A DNA stretch of 64,000 nt from DAOUMF01 sp034408935. Its GTDB lineage: Bacteria > Chloroflexota > Dehalococcoidia > SM23-28-2 > RBG-16-64-32. Within the stretch, counting starts at the first letter, position 1. Each line of letters opens with the position of its first letter. The stretch is taken from the NCBI GenBank assembly GCA_034408935.1, contig DAOUMV010000020.1:1-64000 (forward strand), in the 5' to 3' direction. Position numbers and translations under genes: made by a program. The notes under the pieces were generated by a model that saw only the letters and a program-made list of their open reading frames with translations, did no database searches and was not told the origin of the DNA. Shown here piece after piece: positions 17,160-25,780 of the stretch.

Positions 17160-19544
17160 ATGCCCAAACCCAACAACCCCCTCACGGCCCTGGACTCTCG
17201 CCGGCGACCGATCTTCGCCGACCCGAACCGTGACTATCACTACTTGACGACCGTCCGATCGGTTCGTCGCGTACGAAACGGGGTGCGGCTCGACCTAAGC
17301 GATGACGACGGCAACGTCGTCCACCTGGTCATCGCCTTCGTCCGACCCGAGGTGGTGCGACTCCAACTGTTCCGCGATCAGCGGCCGCCGAGGACCACGC
17401 CCATGCTCGTGCCTCAGCCGGACGCGCTCGTGGACGTGAAGGTGAGTTCGGACCGCGAGGCCGTGACCCTGTCCAGCAGCCTGCTGTCCGTCCGTGCAGA
17501 GCGGGACCCATGGCAGCTGACGGTGTTCGACCGCAGGGGACGGGAGCTGTGCAGCCAGCAGCGGCGGGACCGCGCCATGATGGGCTTTGTCGGATTCCCC
17601 ACCGGCTACTCCACCGATGGCGACGGCGAAGTAGCCTTCCACGAGTCCCTCGCTCTGGCGGCGGACGAGCAGCTCTTCGGGCTGGGTATGCAGTTCGGCC
17701 CGCTCAACAAGCGGGGCCAACGTCTGGTCTCCTGGATCCAGGACACCTCCGGATTCACGAGCAGCGACATCACCTACATGAACGTGCCCTTCTTCCTCAG
17801 CAGTCGCGGGTACGGGGTCTTCGTCAATCACACGAGCCCCATCACCTACGAACTGGGCTCGCCATCACTGCAAACGGCGGCCTTTCAGGTTGAAGACCCG
17901 TACCTGGACTACTTCCTCGTCTACGGCCCCAGCCCGAAGGGGATCCTGTACCGCTACACCGGCCTCACTGGCAAGTCGCCCCTACCGCCCCTGTGGTCGT
18001 TCGGCATGTGGATGTCGAGATCCAGGTATGCCACTCGCGCGCAGGTGGAGGAGGTCGTTGAGGGGTTGCGGGAGCGGAGCATCCCCTGCGACGTCATAAA
18101 CCTCGACCCCCGCTGGCTCAAGGAGACGAGGACCCGCATCGTCCCAGGCTGCGATTTCGTCTGGAACGATGAGGACTTCCCCGACCGGTCCGGCTTCGTA
18201 CGCTGGCTATCCGAGCGAGGGGTGAAGCTCTGTCTCTGGGAGAACCCCTATATCTGGGAGGGCACTCCCATGTACGAAGAGGGACGGAAGCGCGGCTACC
18301 TGGTCCGCACTAAGGACGGCCGCCTGGCCCAGCCTGTGGGCTATCCCTACGCCGGTCTTCCCGATTTCACGAACCCGCGGGCCGTTCGCTGGTGGCAGGA
18401 CAAACACCGCCCTCTCCTGAGAGATGGGGTGCTCACCTTCAAGACGGACTACGGCGACATGGTACCCGAGGACACGCTGTTCGCCGATGGCAGGACCGGC
18501 AAAGAGGTGCACAACATCTACAACCTGCTCCTGAACCGCGCCACCTTTGATGTCATCGAGCAGGAGCGAGGCCAGGGCCTCGTCTGGGCGCGTTCCGGGT
18601 ATGCTGGCTCCCAGCGCTACCCCGTCAACTGGACGGGCGACACTCCCTCATCCTTCGACGGCATGGCCTCCGCCCTACGGGCCGGCCTCAGCCTGAGCCT
18701 TTCGGGCGTCCCCTTCTGGAGCCACGATATCGGTGGCTTCTGGCCCGGCGGCAAGGTGGACGCCCTCACGCCCGAGCTGTACATCCGCTGGGCGCAGTTC
18801 GGCCTGCTCTCGTCCCACACCCGCTTTCACGGCACGAGCCCCCGAGAGCCGTGGGCCTTCGGCGAGCGGGCCGTTGCCATCGTGCGGAAGTTCACCCGGC
18901 TGCGCTATCGGTTGCTGCCGTACCTCTACGCCCTGGCCCATGAGGCCTGCCGGACCGGCGTGCCCGTGGTGCGGCCCATGTTCATGGAATACCCTGACGA
19001 CCCTTCGGCCTATCACGCCGAGCTGCAGTACATGCTTGGGCCTTACCTACTGGTCGCCCCGGTGTTCAACGAGGACGGGCGGTGCCGCTTCTACCTGCCG
19101 GCCGGATCGTGGCACGACTTCTGGACCAACGAACGCCTGGAAGGCCCCGTCCACCGAGAGGTGATGGTGCCGCTGGACCGCGTGCCGCTGTTCGTCAAGA
19201 GCGACTCTATCCTGCCCCTGGCCCCGGAGATGGACTTCGTGGGCGAGAAGGAGTGGGACCCCATCCAGCTCGACGTGCGAGTCGAGGACAGGGCTGAGAT
19301 CACCTTTCCCGACCCGGAGCGACAGGTTCGGGTTCGGGCCCGTCGGCGCGGCGACCGAGTCTCTCTCGACATCGGCCGAACCAAGCGATCTCTGGCGATA
19401 AGGTTCCTTGCGCCGCACAGGGTGAAGGATGTCCGCATGTCGGGCGCGGTCTCGGAGACGAGTGAGCGGGAGTCAAAGGGCGGTACGGTCGTCAGGCTGA
19501 GGGCCGGCGGACCGTGCTTGCTGGCAGCCGTCGACGCGGGGTAG
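17160..19544 (+). CDS. GH31 glycoside hydrolase, alpha-xylosidase (YicI)-like
   Basis: 794 residues, no signal peptide, so probably cytoplasmic. Beta-sandwich N-domain (to about residue 260), then the (beta/alpha)8 barrel: SFGMWMSRSRYATR, FKTDYGDMVP (catalytic nucleophile Asp in the KTD context of YicI), RSGYAGSQRYPVNWTGD (acid/base Asp), LSGVPFWSHDIGGF. Two C-terminal beta domains follow. The KTDxG form points to alpha-xylosidase rather than the WxDMNE of alpha-glucosidases. It would release xylose or glucose from the non-reducing end of xyloglucan-type oligosaccharides. The start at 17160 was preferred over an in-frame ATG at 17091 that lies in spacer DNA. An SDR gene follows 55 bp later. 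Confidence 0.9.
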   Translation: MPKPNNPLTALDSRRRPIFADPNRDYHYLTTVRSVRRVRNGVRLDLSDDDGNVVHLVIAFVRPEVVRLQLFRDQRPPRTTPMLVPQPDALVDVKVSSDREAVTLSSSLLSVRAERDPWQLTVFDRRGRELCSQQRRDRAMMGFVGFPTGYSTDGDGEVAFHESLALAADEQLFGLGMQFGPLNKRGQRLVSWIQDTSGFTSSDITYMNVPFFLSSRGYGVFVNHTSPITYELGSPSLQTAAFQVEDPYLDYFLVYGPSPKGILYRYTGLTGKSPLPPLWSFGMWMSRSRYATRAQVEEVVEGLRERSIPCDVINLDPRWLKETRTRIVPGCDFVWNDEDFPDRSGFVRWLSERGVKLCLWENPYIWEGTPMYEEGRKRGYLVRTKDGRLAQPVGYPYAGLPDFTNPRAVRWWQDKHRPLLRDGVLTFKTDYGDMVPEDTLFADGRTGKEVHNIYNLLLNRATFDVIEQERGQGLVWARSGYAGSQRYPVNWTGDTPSSFDGMASALRAGLSLSLSGVPFWSHDIGGFWPGGKVDALTPELYIRWAQFGLLSSHTRFHGTSPREPWAFGERAVAIVRKFTRLRYRLLPYLYALAHEACRTGVPVVRPMFMEYPDDPSAYHAELQYMLGPYLLVAPVFNEDGRCRFYLPAGSWHDFWTNERLEGPVHREVMVPLDRVPLFVKSDSILPLAPEMDFVGEKEWDPIQLDVRVEDRAEITFPDPERQVRVRARRRGDRVSLDIGRTKRSLAIRFLAPHRVKDVRMSGAVSETSERESKGGTVVRLRAGGPCLLAAVDAG

Positions 19545-19599
19545 GGATCGGCGTACTTCGGGGTCGGACGCGTTCACGAGACGACAGGAGGTTCAGCGG

Positions 19600-20349
19600 A
19601 TGGATCTGAAGGGTAGGAAGGCGCTGGTCACTGGCGCGAGCCGCGGAATCGGCAGGGCGACGGCCCTCCTGCTGGCCCAGGAAGGGGCGGACGTCGGGAT
19701 CAACTATGTGTCCAACCAGCAGGCGGCTCAGGAGGTAGCGGAGCGAATCGAGGCGCTGGGCTGTCGGACGCTGATGCTCCAGGGCGACATCGGCGATCCG
19801 CGTCAGGTGGAGGCCGTGTTCGCCAACATCCAGGAGCGATGGGGCGGGCTTGACGTCCTCGTCAACAACGCTGGCGGCCGCTGTGACGGCACGGTTCTGG
19901 AGACGGACGAGTCGGACTGGGAGCGGACCTTGGCCGTACACGTGATGGGAACGGTTCGCTGCTGCCGCCTGGCCCTGCCGGCGATGATCGAGAAGCGAGA
20001 AGGCGTCATCGTTAACATCAGTTCCACGGCGGGGCTGCGAGGCGTGAGGCGGATGGCCGCCTACGCGACGGCGAAGGCGGCGGTCGCGCATCTGACCCGC
20101 TGCCTCGCTGTCGAGGCCAGCGACCACAACGTGCGCGTGAACTGCGTGGCGCCGGGCATCACCAACACCGACTTTCACGCCGTGACGCCACCCGAGTTCC
20201 TGAAGCACTCCATGGAGAACCGCGTCCTGCTCCATCGCGCCGGAGAGCCCGAAGAGGTAGCGCAGGCGGTCGCCTTCCTGGTGAAGAACGACTACATCAC
20301 CGGTGAGGTGGTCACCGTTGACGGCGGGCTGACCATGCGCATAGCGTGA
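19600..20349 (+). CDS. Short-chain dehydrogenase/reductase, FabG-like
   Basis: 249 residues. Classical SDR features: TGASRGIG cofactor loop, NNAGG, ISS active-site Ser region, and the YATAK catalytic pair (Tyr/Lys) with VNCVAPGI and GEVVTVDGG at the C-terminus. The sequence at the end of beta2 (NYVSNQ) is neutral, compatible with NADP(H). A good AGGAGG ribosome site precedes the ATG. Possible roles are sugar or ketone reduction linked to the preceding GH31 enzyme; substrate not deducible. Confidence 0.9.
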   Translation: MDLKGRKALVTGASRGIGRATALLLAQEGADVGINYVSNQQAAQEVAERIEALGCRTLMLQGDIGDPRQVEAVFANIQERWGGLDVLVNNAGGRCDGTVLETDESDWERTLAVHVMGTVRCCRLALPAMIEKREGVIVNISSTAGLRGVRRMAAYATAKAAVAHLTRCLAVEASDHNVRVNCVAPGITNTDFHAVTPPEFLKHSMENRVLLHRAGEPEEVAQAVAFLVKNDYITGEVVTVDGGLTMRIA

Positions 20350-20404
20350 CGTGGCAGCCCGTCGCCTGGCGCTGCCGCACCGCCCGCGGCGATACCGGTT
20401 TTGC

Positions 20405-20432
20405 TTGACCCCCGCCAAGGCGCCGGTATACC
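20405..20432 (+). promoter_or_regulatory. Predicted sigma-70-type promoter for the MetH-activation-like gene
   Basis: TTGACC, 16-bp spacer, TATACC, about 30 bp ahead of the ATG at 20465. Confidence 0.45.
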
Positions 20433-20464
20433 GTTTCTATGGTTCCTCAAAACAGGAAGGCACC

Positions 20465-21139
20465 ATGCCCGTACTCACGGACTTTCCTTTCACGCTCGAT
20501 CCTGCCCCTCTTCTGAAGCGCTACGGCCGAGAGGTCTCCGCCCTTCTCGACCGTCCGGAGCTGCGCCAGGTGTACGAAGCAGCGCTCGCCGAAGCCCGCG
20601 CGCTCGTTCGACCGGGCATCGCCTACGCCGTCCATCCAGTCGTGAGCGCCGAGGCGGAGCGTCTCATCGTCGCTGACGGGCAGGCACTGGAGAGCGAGGT
20701 AGTTGCTCGCCTCTTCGCCGAGGCGCCTGAGGTGGTGCTGGCGATCTACAGCATCGGCCCGCGGCTGGAGGATCGGGCCAAGGAGTACCATGCCGCTGGC
20801 AACTACCTGCCGGGCTTCGCTCTCGACGTGGTGGGGTCGGCGGCTGTGAACGAGGTGGGGCGGGTCGCCTACGGTCTCATCGAGGACCTGGCGAAGTCAA
20901 AAGGGCTGAAGGCCAGCATTCCCCTTAACCCCGGCACCACCCACTGGCCGCTTTCCGGCAACAAGGTGCTAGCGCAACTGGTTCCGGCCGCGTCGATCGG
21001 CATCGAGACCCTCGACTCCGGGTTGCTGCGGCCCTTCAAGTCGATCTCCTTCGCCGTCGCTCTCGGCGAGCACGTCCTCACCCCCGCTGAGGGCTCCTCC
21101 TGCGACTACTGCGACACGCGTGACCTCTGCCGCAGGTAG
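20465..21139 (+). CDS. Stand-alone MetH activation-domain-like protein
   Basis: 224 residues. It shows IYSIGPRLEDRAKEY, DVVGSAAVNEVGR, then LNPGTTHWPLSGNKVLAQL in the place of the SPGYxxWPL motif of the B12-dependent methionine synthase activation domain, and a Cys-rich tail (SCDYCDTRDLCRR). Such stand-alone domains occur beside corrinoid methyltransferases and URO-D type proteins in anaerobes and Chloroflexota and may help reductive reactivation of a corrinoid. No corrinoid protein is in the window, but a URO-D family methyltransferase gene lies 3 kb downstream. The tail cysteines could bind a metal or iron-sulfur centre. The ATG at 20465 follows a likely promoter. Confidence 0.7.
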   Translation: MPVLTDFPFTLDPAPLLKRYGREVSALLDRPELRQVYEAALAEARALVRPGIAYAVHPVVSAEAERLIVADGQALESEVVARLFAEAPEVVLAIYSIGPRLEDRAKEYHAAGNYLPGFALDVVGSAAVNEVGRVAYGLIEDLAKSKGLKASIPLNPGTTHWPLSGNKVLAQLVPAASIGIETLDSGLLRPFKSISFAVALGEHVLTPAEGSSCDYCDTRDLCRR

Positions 21140-21158
21140 ATCGGGGCTCGCAGCCAGA

Positions 21159-21659
21159 CTACTCGCGCGAGCGCTCGGCGAGGTGGCGATCGATCATCAG
21201 GAGTGCCGGGCCGGTGTCCCCGGCGAGCCGCAGCATGCTGATGATCTCGGCTGGGGAGTTCTCCTCTTCGACCTGCTCGTTCACGTACCACTGGAGGAAT
21301 GCCTGCGAGGCGGGGTCCTTCTCCGTGACCGCCAGGTCGTAGAGCTTGTGGATCGCCGCTGTCACCTTCTGCTCGTGCGCAAGCACCTGTTCGAAGACGT
21401 CCAGCAGCGACTTGAACTTACCCGCAGGCTGCGCGATCGCTTTCAGCGTCACGCTGCCACCGCGCTCGCCGATGTAGTCGATGAGCTTCGTCGCGTGCTC
21501 CAGCTCCTCCTCCCACTGGATGCGCAGCCAGTTGGCGGCGCCCTTGAGGTCCGCCTCCGCGCAGTAGGTCGACATGCTCAGGTAGATGTAGGCGGAGGCC
21601 AGCTCCATATTGATCTGATCATTCAGGGCACCACTCATCTTCTTCGACAGTTTGGGCAT
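21159..21659 (-). CDS. Ferritin (non-haem, Ftn-type)
   Basis: 166 residues, the normal ferritin length. Four-helix bundle with ferroxidase ligands visible: Glu in NMELASAYIYLSM, Glu/His in WEEELEHATKL, and Glu in NEQVEEEN. Ferritins oxidise ferrous iron and store it as a mineral in a 24-mer shell. It is divergent from a second ferritin-like gene, with 217 bp between them. Further along are a thiol peroxidase and a rubrerythrin-like gene, forming an iron/peroxide defence cluster. Confidence 0.93.
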   Translation of the reverse strand: MPKLSKKMSGALNDQINMELASAYIYLSMSTYCAEADLKGAANWLRIQWEEELEHATKLIDYIGERGGSVTLKAIAQPAGKFKSLLDVFEQVLAHEQKVTAAIHKLYDLAVTEKDPASQAFLQWYVNEQVEEENSPAEIISMLRLAGDTGPALLMIDRHLAERSRE

Positions 21660-21876
21660 CGATTGGTCCTTTCAGGTCTTTCGGCGCGTGGATTCGGCCC
21701 GCGTGCGCCGCAACGTTTCCTCATATCGAGACTATCACGATTTGCGACGCCGAAACCAGCGGGGGCCTTGGCGGTGGCCCTACCCGACGGTAGTATGGGA
21801 TATTAGCCGCCTCACCGCCCAGCCAGTCGTTGCCCTTCTCTGAGGTCGCAGGCCAAGGAGATGAAAGGGGGAGGAA

Positions 21877-22302
21877 ATGCCGAAGGGAGCGAAGGAGCTG
21901 ATCGACGCCCTCAATGAGGACGTGTCGTACGAGCTGGCCGCCGTCATCCAGTACATGTGGCACCACGTGATGGCCTCCGGCGTGGAGAGTCCCGCCATCA
22001 TCGACAAGTTCAGGCTGTTCGCCATGGACGAGATGAGGCATGCGGAGATGCTCGCCGAGCGCATCGACCTTCTGGGTGGCGTCCCCACCACCGTGTTGCA
22101 GGCGGTGCAGGTCGGCGGCGAGCTGAAGAAGATGATCCAAGACGACGCCGCGGGCGAGGAGCTGGCCATACGGATGTACAAGGAGCATATCAAGCTGGCC
22201 GACAGCCTGGACGACCCGATCAGCCGCCGCATGCTGGAGGATATACTCGCCGACGAGGAGAGGCACCTGCACGATTGGGAGACGATACTGGAGAGGTCGT
22301 AG
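21877..22302 (+). CDS. Ferritin-like protein, bacterioferritin/Dps superfamily
   Basis: 141 residues. Ferritin-like bundle with metal ligands in EDVSYELAAVIQYMWHH, FAMDEMRHAEMLAERI, EELAIRMYKEH and ILADEERHLHDWE (two ExxH motifs plus two single Glu). It is shorter than canonical bacterioferritin (about 158) and the equivalent of the haem-ligating Met is not evident. Good AGGGGGAGG ribosome site. Probably an oxidoreductive iron binder or small di-iron oxidase; storage versus peroxide-scavenging function cannot be separated from sequence alone. Confidence 0.85.
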   Translation: MPKGAKELIDALNEDVSYELAAVIQYMWHHVMASGVESPAIIDKFRLFAMDEMRHAEMLAERIDLLGGVPTTVLQAVQVGGELKKMIQDDAAGEELAIRMYKEHIKLADSLDDPISRRMLEDILADEERHLHDWETILERS

Positions 22303-22423
22303 GGGGCAGGGAACAAGGGCAGCGCCTTCGGCCCTGAGGTTCCTGGCCTTTGAGTCCATCCCGGCACCCTGCCAACGGGTGGAGGAATCCTGTGATGCTT
22401 CGGTCTGGACGAGGGAGTGGAAA

Positions 22424-22459
22424 GGCATGCATGCCAACGATAGCGGCCTTGAGGCCGCT
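22424..22459 (+). promoter_or_regulatory. Two adjacent inverted repeats in the tpx leader
   Basis: A perfect 12-bp palindrome GGCATGCATGCC (22424-22435) is followed by a 7-bp hairpin AGCGGCC-TTGA-GGCCGCT (22442-22459), which ends just before the AGGAGGAG ribosome site of tpx. The palindrome could be an operator and the hairpin a translation- or termination-control element; no T tract follows. Confidence 0.4.
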
Positions 22460-22476
22460 GTGAGGAGGAGAGACTG

Positions 22477-22992
22477 ATGGGAGAACGGGCAGGTATCGTA
22501 TCGTCGCGCGGGAATCCGCTGACACTGGTCGGCGACGAGGTCAAGGTCGGCGACAAGGCGCCGGACTTCGTTGCTCTGGCCAACGACTTGTCGCCGATTG
22601 AGTTTTCATCATTCCGGGGCAAGGTGTGCGTCTTGTCCTCCGTGACATCGCTCGATACCGCTGTGTGCGATATGCAGACCCGGCGATTCAATGAGGAGGC
22701 GGAGCGGTTGGGCCCCGATGTCGCCATCCTCACCATCAGCATGGACCTGCCATTCGCCCAGAGACGGTGGTGCGGCACGGCCGGTGTGAGCAGGGTCCAG
22801 ACCCTGTCAGACCACCGCGATGCGTCCTTCGGCACCTCATATGGAATGCTCATCAAGGAACTGCGTCTCCTGGCCAGGGCGGTGCATCTCGTCGATCGTG
22901 ATGGCACCATCCGATACGTCCAGCTCGTAAAGGAGATAACCGAGGAGCCCGACTACGACGACGCGCTGAGCGCGCTGGGCAAGCTCACGTGA
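22477..22992 (+). CDS. tpx: Thiol peroxidase Tpx (atypical 2-Cys peroxiredoxin)
   Basis: 171 residues. Peroxidatic Cys in SVTSLDTAVCDMQTRRFNEEA (family form PSxDTxVCxxQTRRFN, here with Ser-Val for Pro-Ser) and resolving Cys in RRWCGTAGV, as in E. coli Tpx. It reduces hydrogen peroxide and alkyl peroxides with thioredoxin. It lies between ferritin-like genes, fitting a role in protecting against iron-driven oxidative damage. Leader hairpins sit directly upstream. Confidence 0.93.
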   Translation: MGERAGIVSSRGNPLTLVGDEVKVGDKAPDFVALANDLSPIEFSSFRGKVCVLSSVTSLDTAVCDMQTRRFNEEAERLGPDVAILTISMDLPFAQRRWCGTAGVSRVQTLSDHRDASFGTSYGMLIKELRLLARAVHLVDRDGTIRYVQLVKEITEEPDYDDALSALGKLT

Positions 22993-23137
22993 GCCAGCCG
23001 CTCCCCCGACTCGATACTGGAAGCCGACGGCAGGAGAGCGACGAGAGCGGCCCTTCCTGCCGCATTGCGGCAAGTGGAGCGATGAGAGTCGGCCGCTTGG
23101 CTGATGATGTCGCCCAGAGCAACACAAGGAGGCTAAG

Positions 23138-23632
23138 ATGACTGTCCCCTTCAGCGCCGACGAGATCTTCGCGATCGCGGAGCAGATCGAGAGGAACGCA
23201 GACAGATTCTATCGTCGGGCGGCGCAGGATACGGACGATTCCGCCCTGCGGCAGAAGCTCCTTGATCTCGCCGCGATGGAGAAGGTGCATGAGCAGATCT
23301 TCGCTGCCATGCGGTCGGACTTGTCGGGCCGAGAAAGCAAAGCGACGGTAGCCGAGCCCTGGGGCGAGGCCGAACTCTACCTGCGCGGAATCGCGGACGG
23401 GCACGTTTTCGACGTGCGAGGGGATCCAACCGCGTGGCTTACGGGGAAGGAAACGAAGGAAGACATCTTGAAGGCAGCCATCGGGTACGAGAAGGACTCG
23501 ATCGTCTTCTACCTGGGGATCAAAGAGGTGGTCCCGCCGGAACTGGGTAGGGAAAAGATCGATTCCATCCTTAAGGAAGAGATGAGCCACGTCGCCATTT
23601 TGAGCGAGGAGTTGGCGTCCTCGAAACTATAG
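23138..23632 (+). CDS. Rubrerythrin-like di-iron protein without rubredoxin domain
   Basis: 164 residues. Glu ligands appear in AIAEQIERNADRFYRRAA, LAAMEKVHEQIF, AAIGYEKDSIVFYLGI and ILKEEMSHVAIL, the rubrerythrin four-helix pattern. No CxxC rubredoxin module is present, so electrons would come from a separate donor. Likely peroxide reductase or iron-binding stress protein. The third di-iron bundle gene in 2.5 kb. Confidence 0.82.
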   Translation: MTVPFSADEIFAIAEQIERNADRFYRRAAQDTDDSALRQKLLDLAAMEKVHEQIFAAMRSDLSGRESKATVAEPWGEAELYLRGIADGHVFDVRGDPTAWLTGKETKEDILKAAIGYEKDSIVFYLGIKEVVPPELGREKIDSILKEEMSHVAILSEELASSKL

Positions 23633-23686
23633 CTGCAATAACCGCTACGGTGTCAGGTCAGTGTTGAACCTGAGGGAGGATCACCT

Positions 23687-24052
23687 GTGAAGCTCATCTA
23701 CATTTCCGGGCCGCACATCGGCAGTACTTATCACCAAACCGAAGCTTACATAACGTATGCCAGGGAGTGGGCCGAGAAGCTGGCGCATGCCGGCCATGCC
23801 TTCTACTGTCCCCACCTCAACACGGCCCATTTCGACACCATCTCGCCCGATGTCCCCGAGTCCTTTTGGCGCGAGATGAACGCCAACATCCTGCGCCGCT
23901 GCGATGCCGTTCTCCTTCTCCCGGGCTGGGACAACGAGGAGGCGACCAGGCGGGACGTGGAGTTCGCAGAGAACGCGCGCGTCCCCGTCATTGTCGACAT
24001 AGATGAGATCGCCGACTTGCGTGTGGAGAAGACCAAGCGGTCCGGTTCATGA
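23687..24052 (+). CDS. DUF4406 / nucleoside 2-deoxyribosyltransferase-like protein
   Basis: 121 residues from GTG 23687 with GGGAGGATCAC ahead. YISGPHIGS at the N-terminus and CDAVLLLPGWDNEEATRRDVEFA in the C-terminal half match DUF4406, a Rossmann-like fold related to nucleoside 2-deoxyribosyltransferases. Biochemical function of the family is not established; base-exchange on nucleosides is possible. The segment ARVPVIVDIDE ends the domain. Confidence 0.8.
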   Translation: MKLIYISGPHIGSTYHQTEAYITYAREWAEKLAHAGHAFYCPHLNTAHFDTISPDVPESFWREMNANILRRCDAVLLLPGWDNEEATRRDVEFAENARVPVIVDIDEIADLRVEKTKRSGS

Positions 24053-24105
24053 CGAGGAGGCCGGGCCCGACCAGCCGTGCGCTGTCCCGGCCAGCGGCCG
24101 GGCCA

Positions 24106-24133
24106 TTGCCTGACGGCCACGCGCCGCTATAAT
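24106..24133 (+). promoter_or_regulatory. Predicted sigma-70-type promoter of the URO-D family gene
   Basis: TTGCCT, 16-bp spacer and a consensus TATAAT, with about 45 bp from the -10 to the ATG at 24180. Confidence 0.6.
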
Positions 24134-24179
24134 GGCTTCACGGGTGGGCTAGGTTCGCCACCCGCCGAAAGGGATCACG

Positions 24180-25328
24180 ATGAGCTTGCAGTCTACCGCG
24201 CAGCCCCAGCCCGATTTCGAGAACCTCCGCCGCACCATCCTCCGACAGGGCCCGCCGGGCCCGGTGCCCTTTTTCGAGCTGTTCGCCGACCCGGGCATGG
24301 TCGAGACCGTCCTCGAGGAGAAGTTCCCCGTCAACCTCCACCGCTACATCGAGGAGCCCAGTGCCGAGCCCACGCCCGAGGAGCTCCCCGGCCTCATGAA
24401 ATCCCTCGAGATGTACGTCCGCTTCTGCTACGAGATGGGCTACGATTACGTGTTCATGGTGACCGGCTTCAGCGTTCGGCGGAGCTTCAAGGTCGCCGAC
24501 GATACCGCCGGGGCTCAGAACTGGCTCGACGGCCAGCGCTACTGGCAGGATGAGACCAGCGGCCCCATCCAGAGCTGGGCCGATTTCGAGGCCTACCCCT
24601 GGCCCGAAAAGGATAAGATTACCCACCTGGCCTTGGAGTACGTCAACACCATCGTCCCGGAGGGCATGAAGATCGCCGCCTTCGGCTACGGAGGCATCTT
24701 CGAGAACTCCTCCTGGCTCATGGGCCTGGAGCCCTTCTCCTATGCCCTCCAGGACCAGCCCGATCTCGTGGAGGCCATCTGCGAGCGGGTGGGCGAGCTC
24801 GCCACCGCCACCGCCGCTCACGCCGCCACCATCGACAACGTGGAGATAATGTTACTCAGCGACGACCTCGGCTTCTTCAGCGGCACCCTCGTGTCGCCGG
24901 ACGTCATCCGCCGCTACGTCATCCCCCATTACAAGAAGATCGCCGAGGCCACCCACGAGGCCGGCAACCTCCTCGTGTTCCACTCCTGCGGCAACGTCTA
25001 CAAGCTGATGGATGACTTCATCGACGACGTAGGCATCGACGCCAAGCACTCCTACGAGGACAAGATCCTGCCGGTCGAGGAGGCCTGCCGGCGCTGGGGC
25101 GACCGCGTCGCCGTCTTGGGCGGTGTGGACATGGACCTGCTCGGTCGAGGCACGGAGGAGCAGGTGCGCGCCCGTGTCCGCGAGATCCTGGAGGTCTGCG
25201 GCACGAAAGGCACCGGCTACGCCCTGGGCACCGGCAACACGGCCGCCAACTACATCCCCAGAGAGAACTACCTCGCCATGCTGGACGAGGGCCGCCGCTG
25301 GAACCGAGAGCACTTCGGCACCGGCTGA
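24180..25328 (+). CDS. Uroporphyrinogen decarboxylase (URO-D) family protein, methyltransferase-like
   Basis: 382 residues with the URO-D TIM barrel. It lacks the Arg-rich substrate loop of true HemE. It carries FHSCGN (about residues 265-270, the Zn-binding His/Cys site of MtaA/CmuA-type methyltransferases), IDAKHSYEDK and VAVLGGVDMDLLGRG, typical of the corrinoid/CoM methyltransferase branch. It would transfer a methyl group from or to a corrinoid protein; partner genes are not adjacent. The MetH-activation-like gene at 20465 may belong to the same chemistry (inference). A demethylase of methoxylated compounds is one possibility. The stop codon lies in a dispersed repeat. Confidence 0.82.
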   Translation: MSLQSTAQPQPDFENLRRTILRQGPPGPVPFFELFADPGMVETVLEEKFPVNLHRYIEEPSAEPTPEELPGLMKSLEMYVRFCYEMGYDYVFMVTGFSVRRSFKVADDTAGAQNWLDGQRYWQDETSGPIQSWADFEAYPWPEKDKITHLALEYVNTIVPEGMKIAAFGYGGIFENSSWLMGLEPFSYALQDQPDLVEAICERVGELATATAAHAATIDNVEIMLLSDDLGFFSGTLVSPDVIRRYVIPHYKKIAEATHEAGNLLVFHSCGNVYKLMDDFIDDVGIDAKHSYEDKILPVEEACRRWGDRVAVLGGVDMDLLGRGTEEQVRARVREILEVCGTKGTGYALGTGNTAANYIPRENYLAMLDEGRRWNREHFGTG

Positions 25329-25341
25329 GCCTGTCGAAGGG
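25327..25341. repeat. Short dispersed repeat (GAGCCTGTCGAAGGG) at the URO-D gene end
   Basis: A partial copy of the family that inserts CCTGTCCTGAGCGGAGTCGA-like sequence elsewhere; its first bases include the stop of the URO-D gene. Confidence 0.45.
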
Positions 25342-25780
25342 GCGGCTGCCGTAGGGGCCTCCTAGCTAGCTGAGGCAGAAAAGATGAAGGGCGAGCAGCA
25401 CTCGCTACCTTCCTTTGCGGGTTGGGCTCACCACAACGTTGATAGCGCGAACGCTTGCCCGCCCATGCAGTAATACGTCGCCGAGACTGCCTTAGGTTCA
25501 ACGAAACCCATCTTAAGCCGCCCCAACTTCACGACCTGCAGCCTGCCTGCCCCAATGACCGGCACCCCGATGCGCTCGGCGACCATCTCGGCTCGTGTAA
25601 CGCTTTCCGCTCACAGACGTTATTAATAGTGGCGCTCACTGAGTCTCATCGCCGCACCCCCGCGAGCGTACCACTCAGGCTCGGGAGCGCCTTTGTATTC
25701 CCCTCAGGGGCTGGCACAAGCGAGCGGACCTCCCACGCGCACCCGATCAGCGCTCAGAGAGCGCCTTCCCGTAGATGTCG
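25342..25780. other. Convergent intergenic stretch without a gene
   Basis: About 440 bp between the URO-D gene and the convergent SDR. It is less GC-rich than its surroundings. No recognisable protein, RNA gene or T-tailed terminator seen. Confidence 0.5.
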
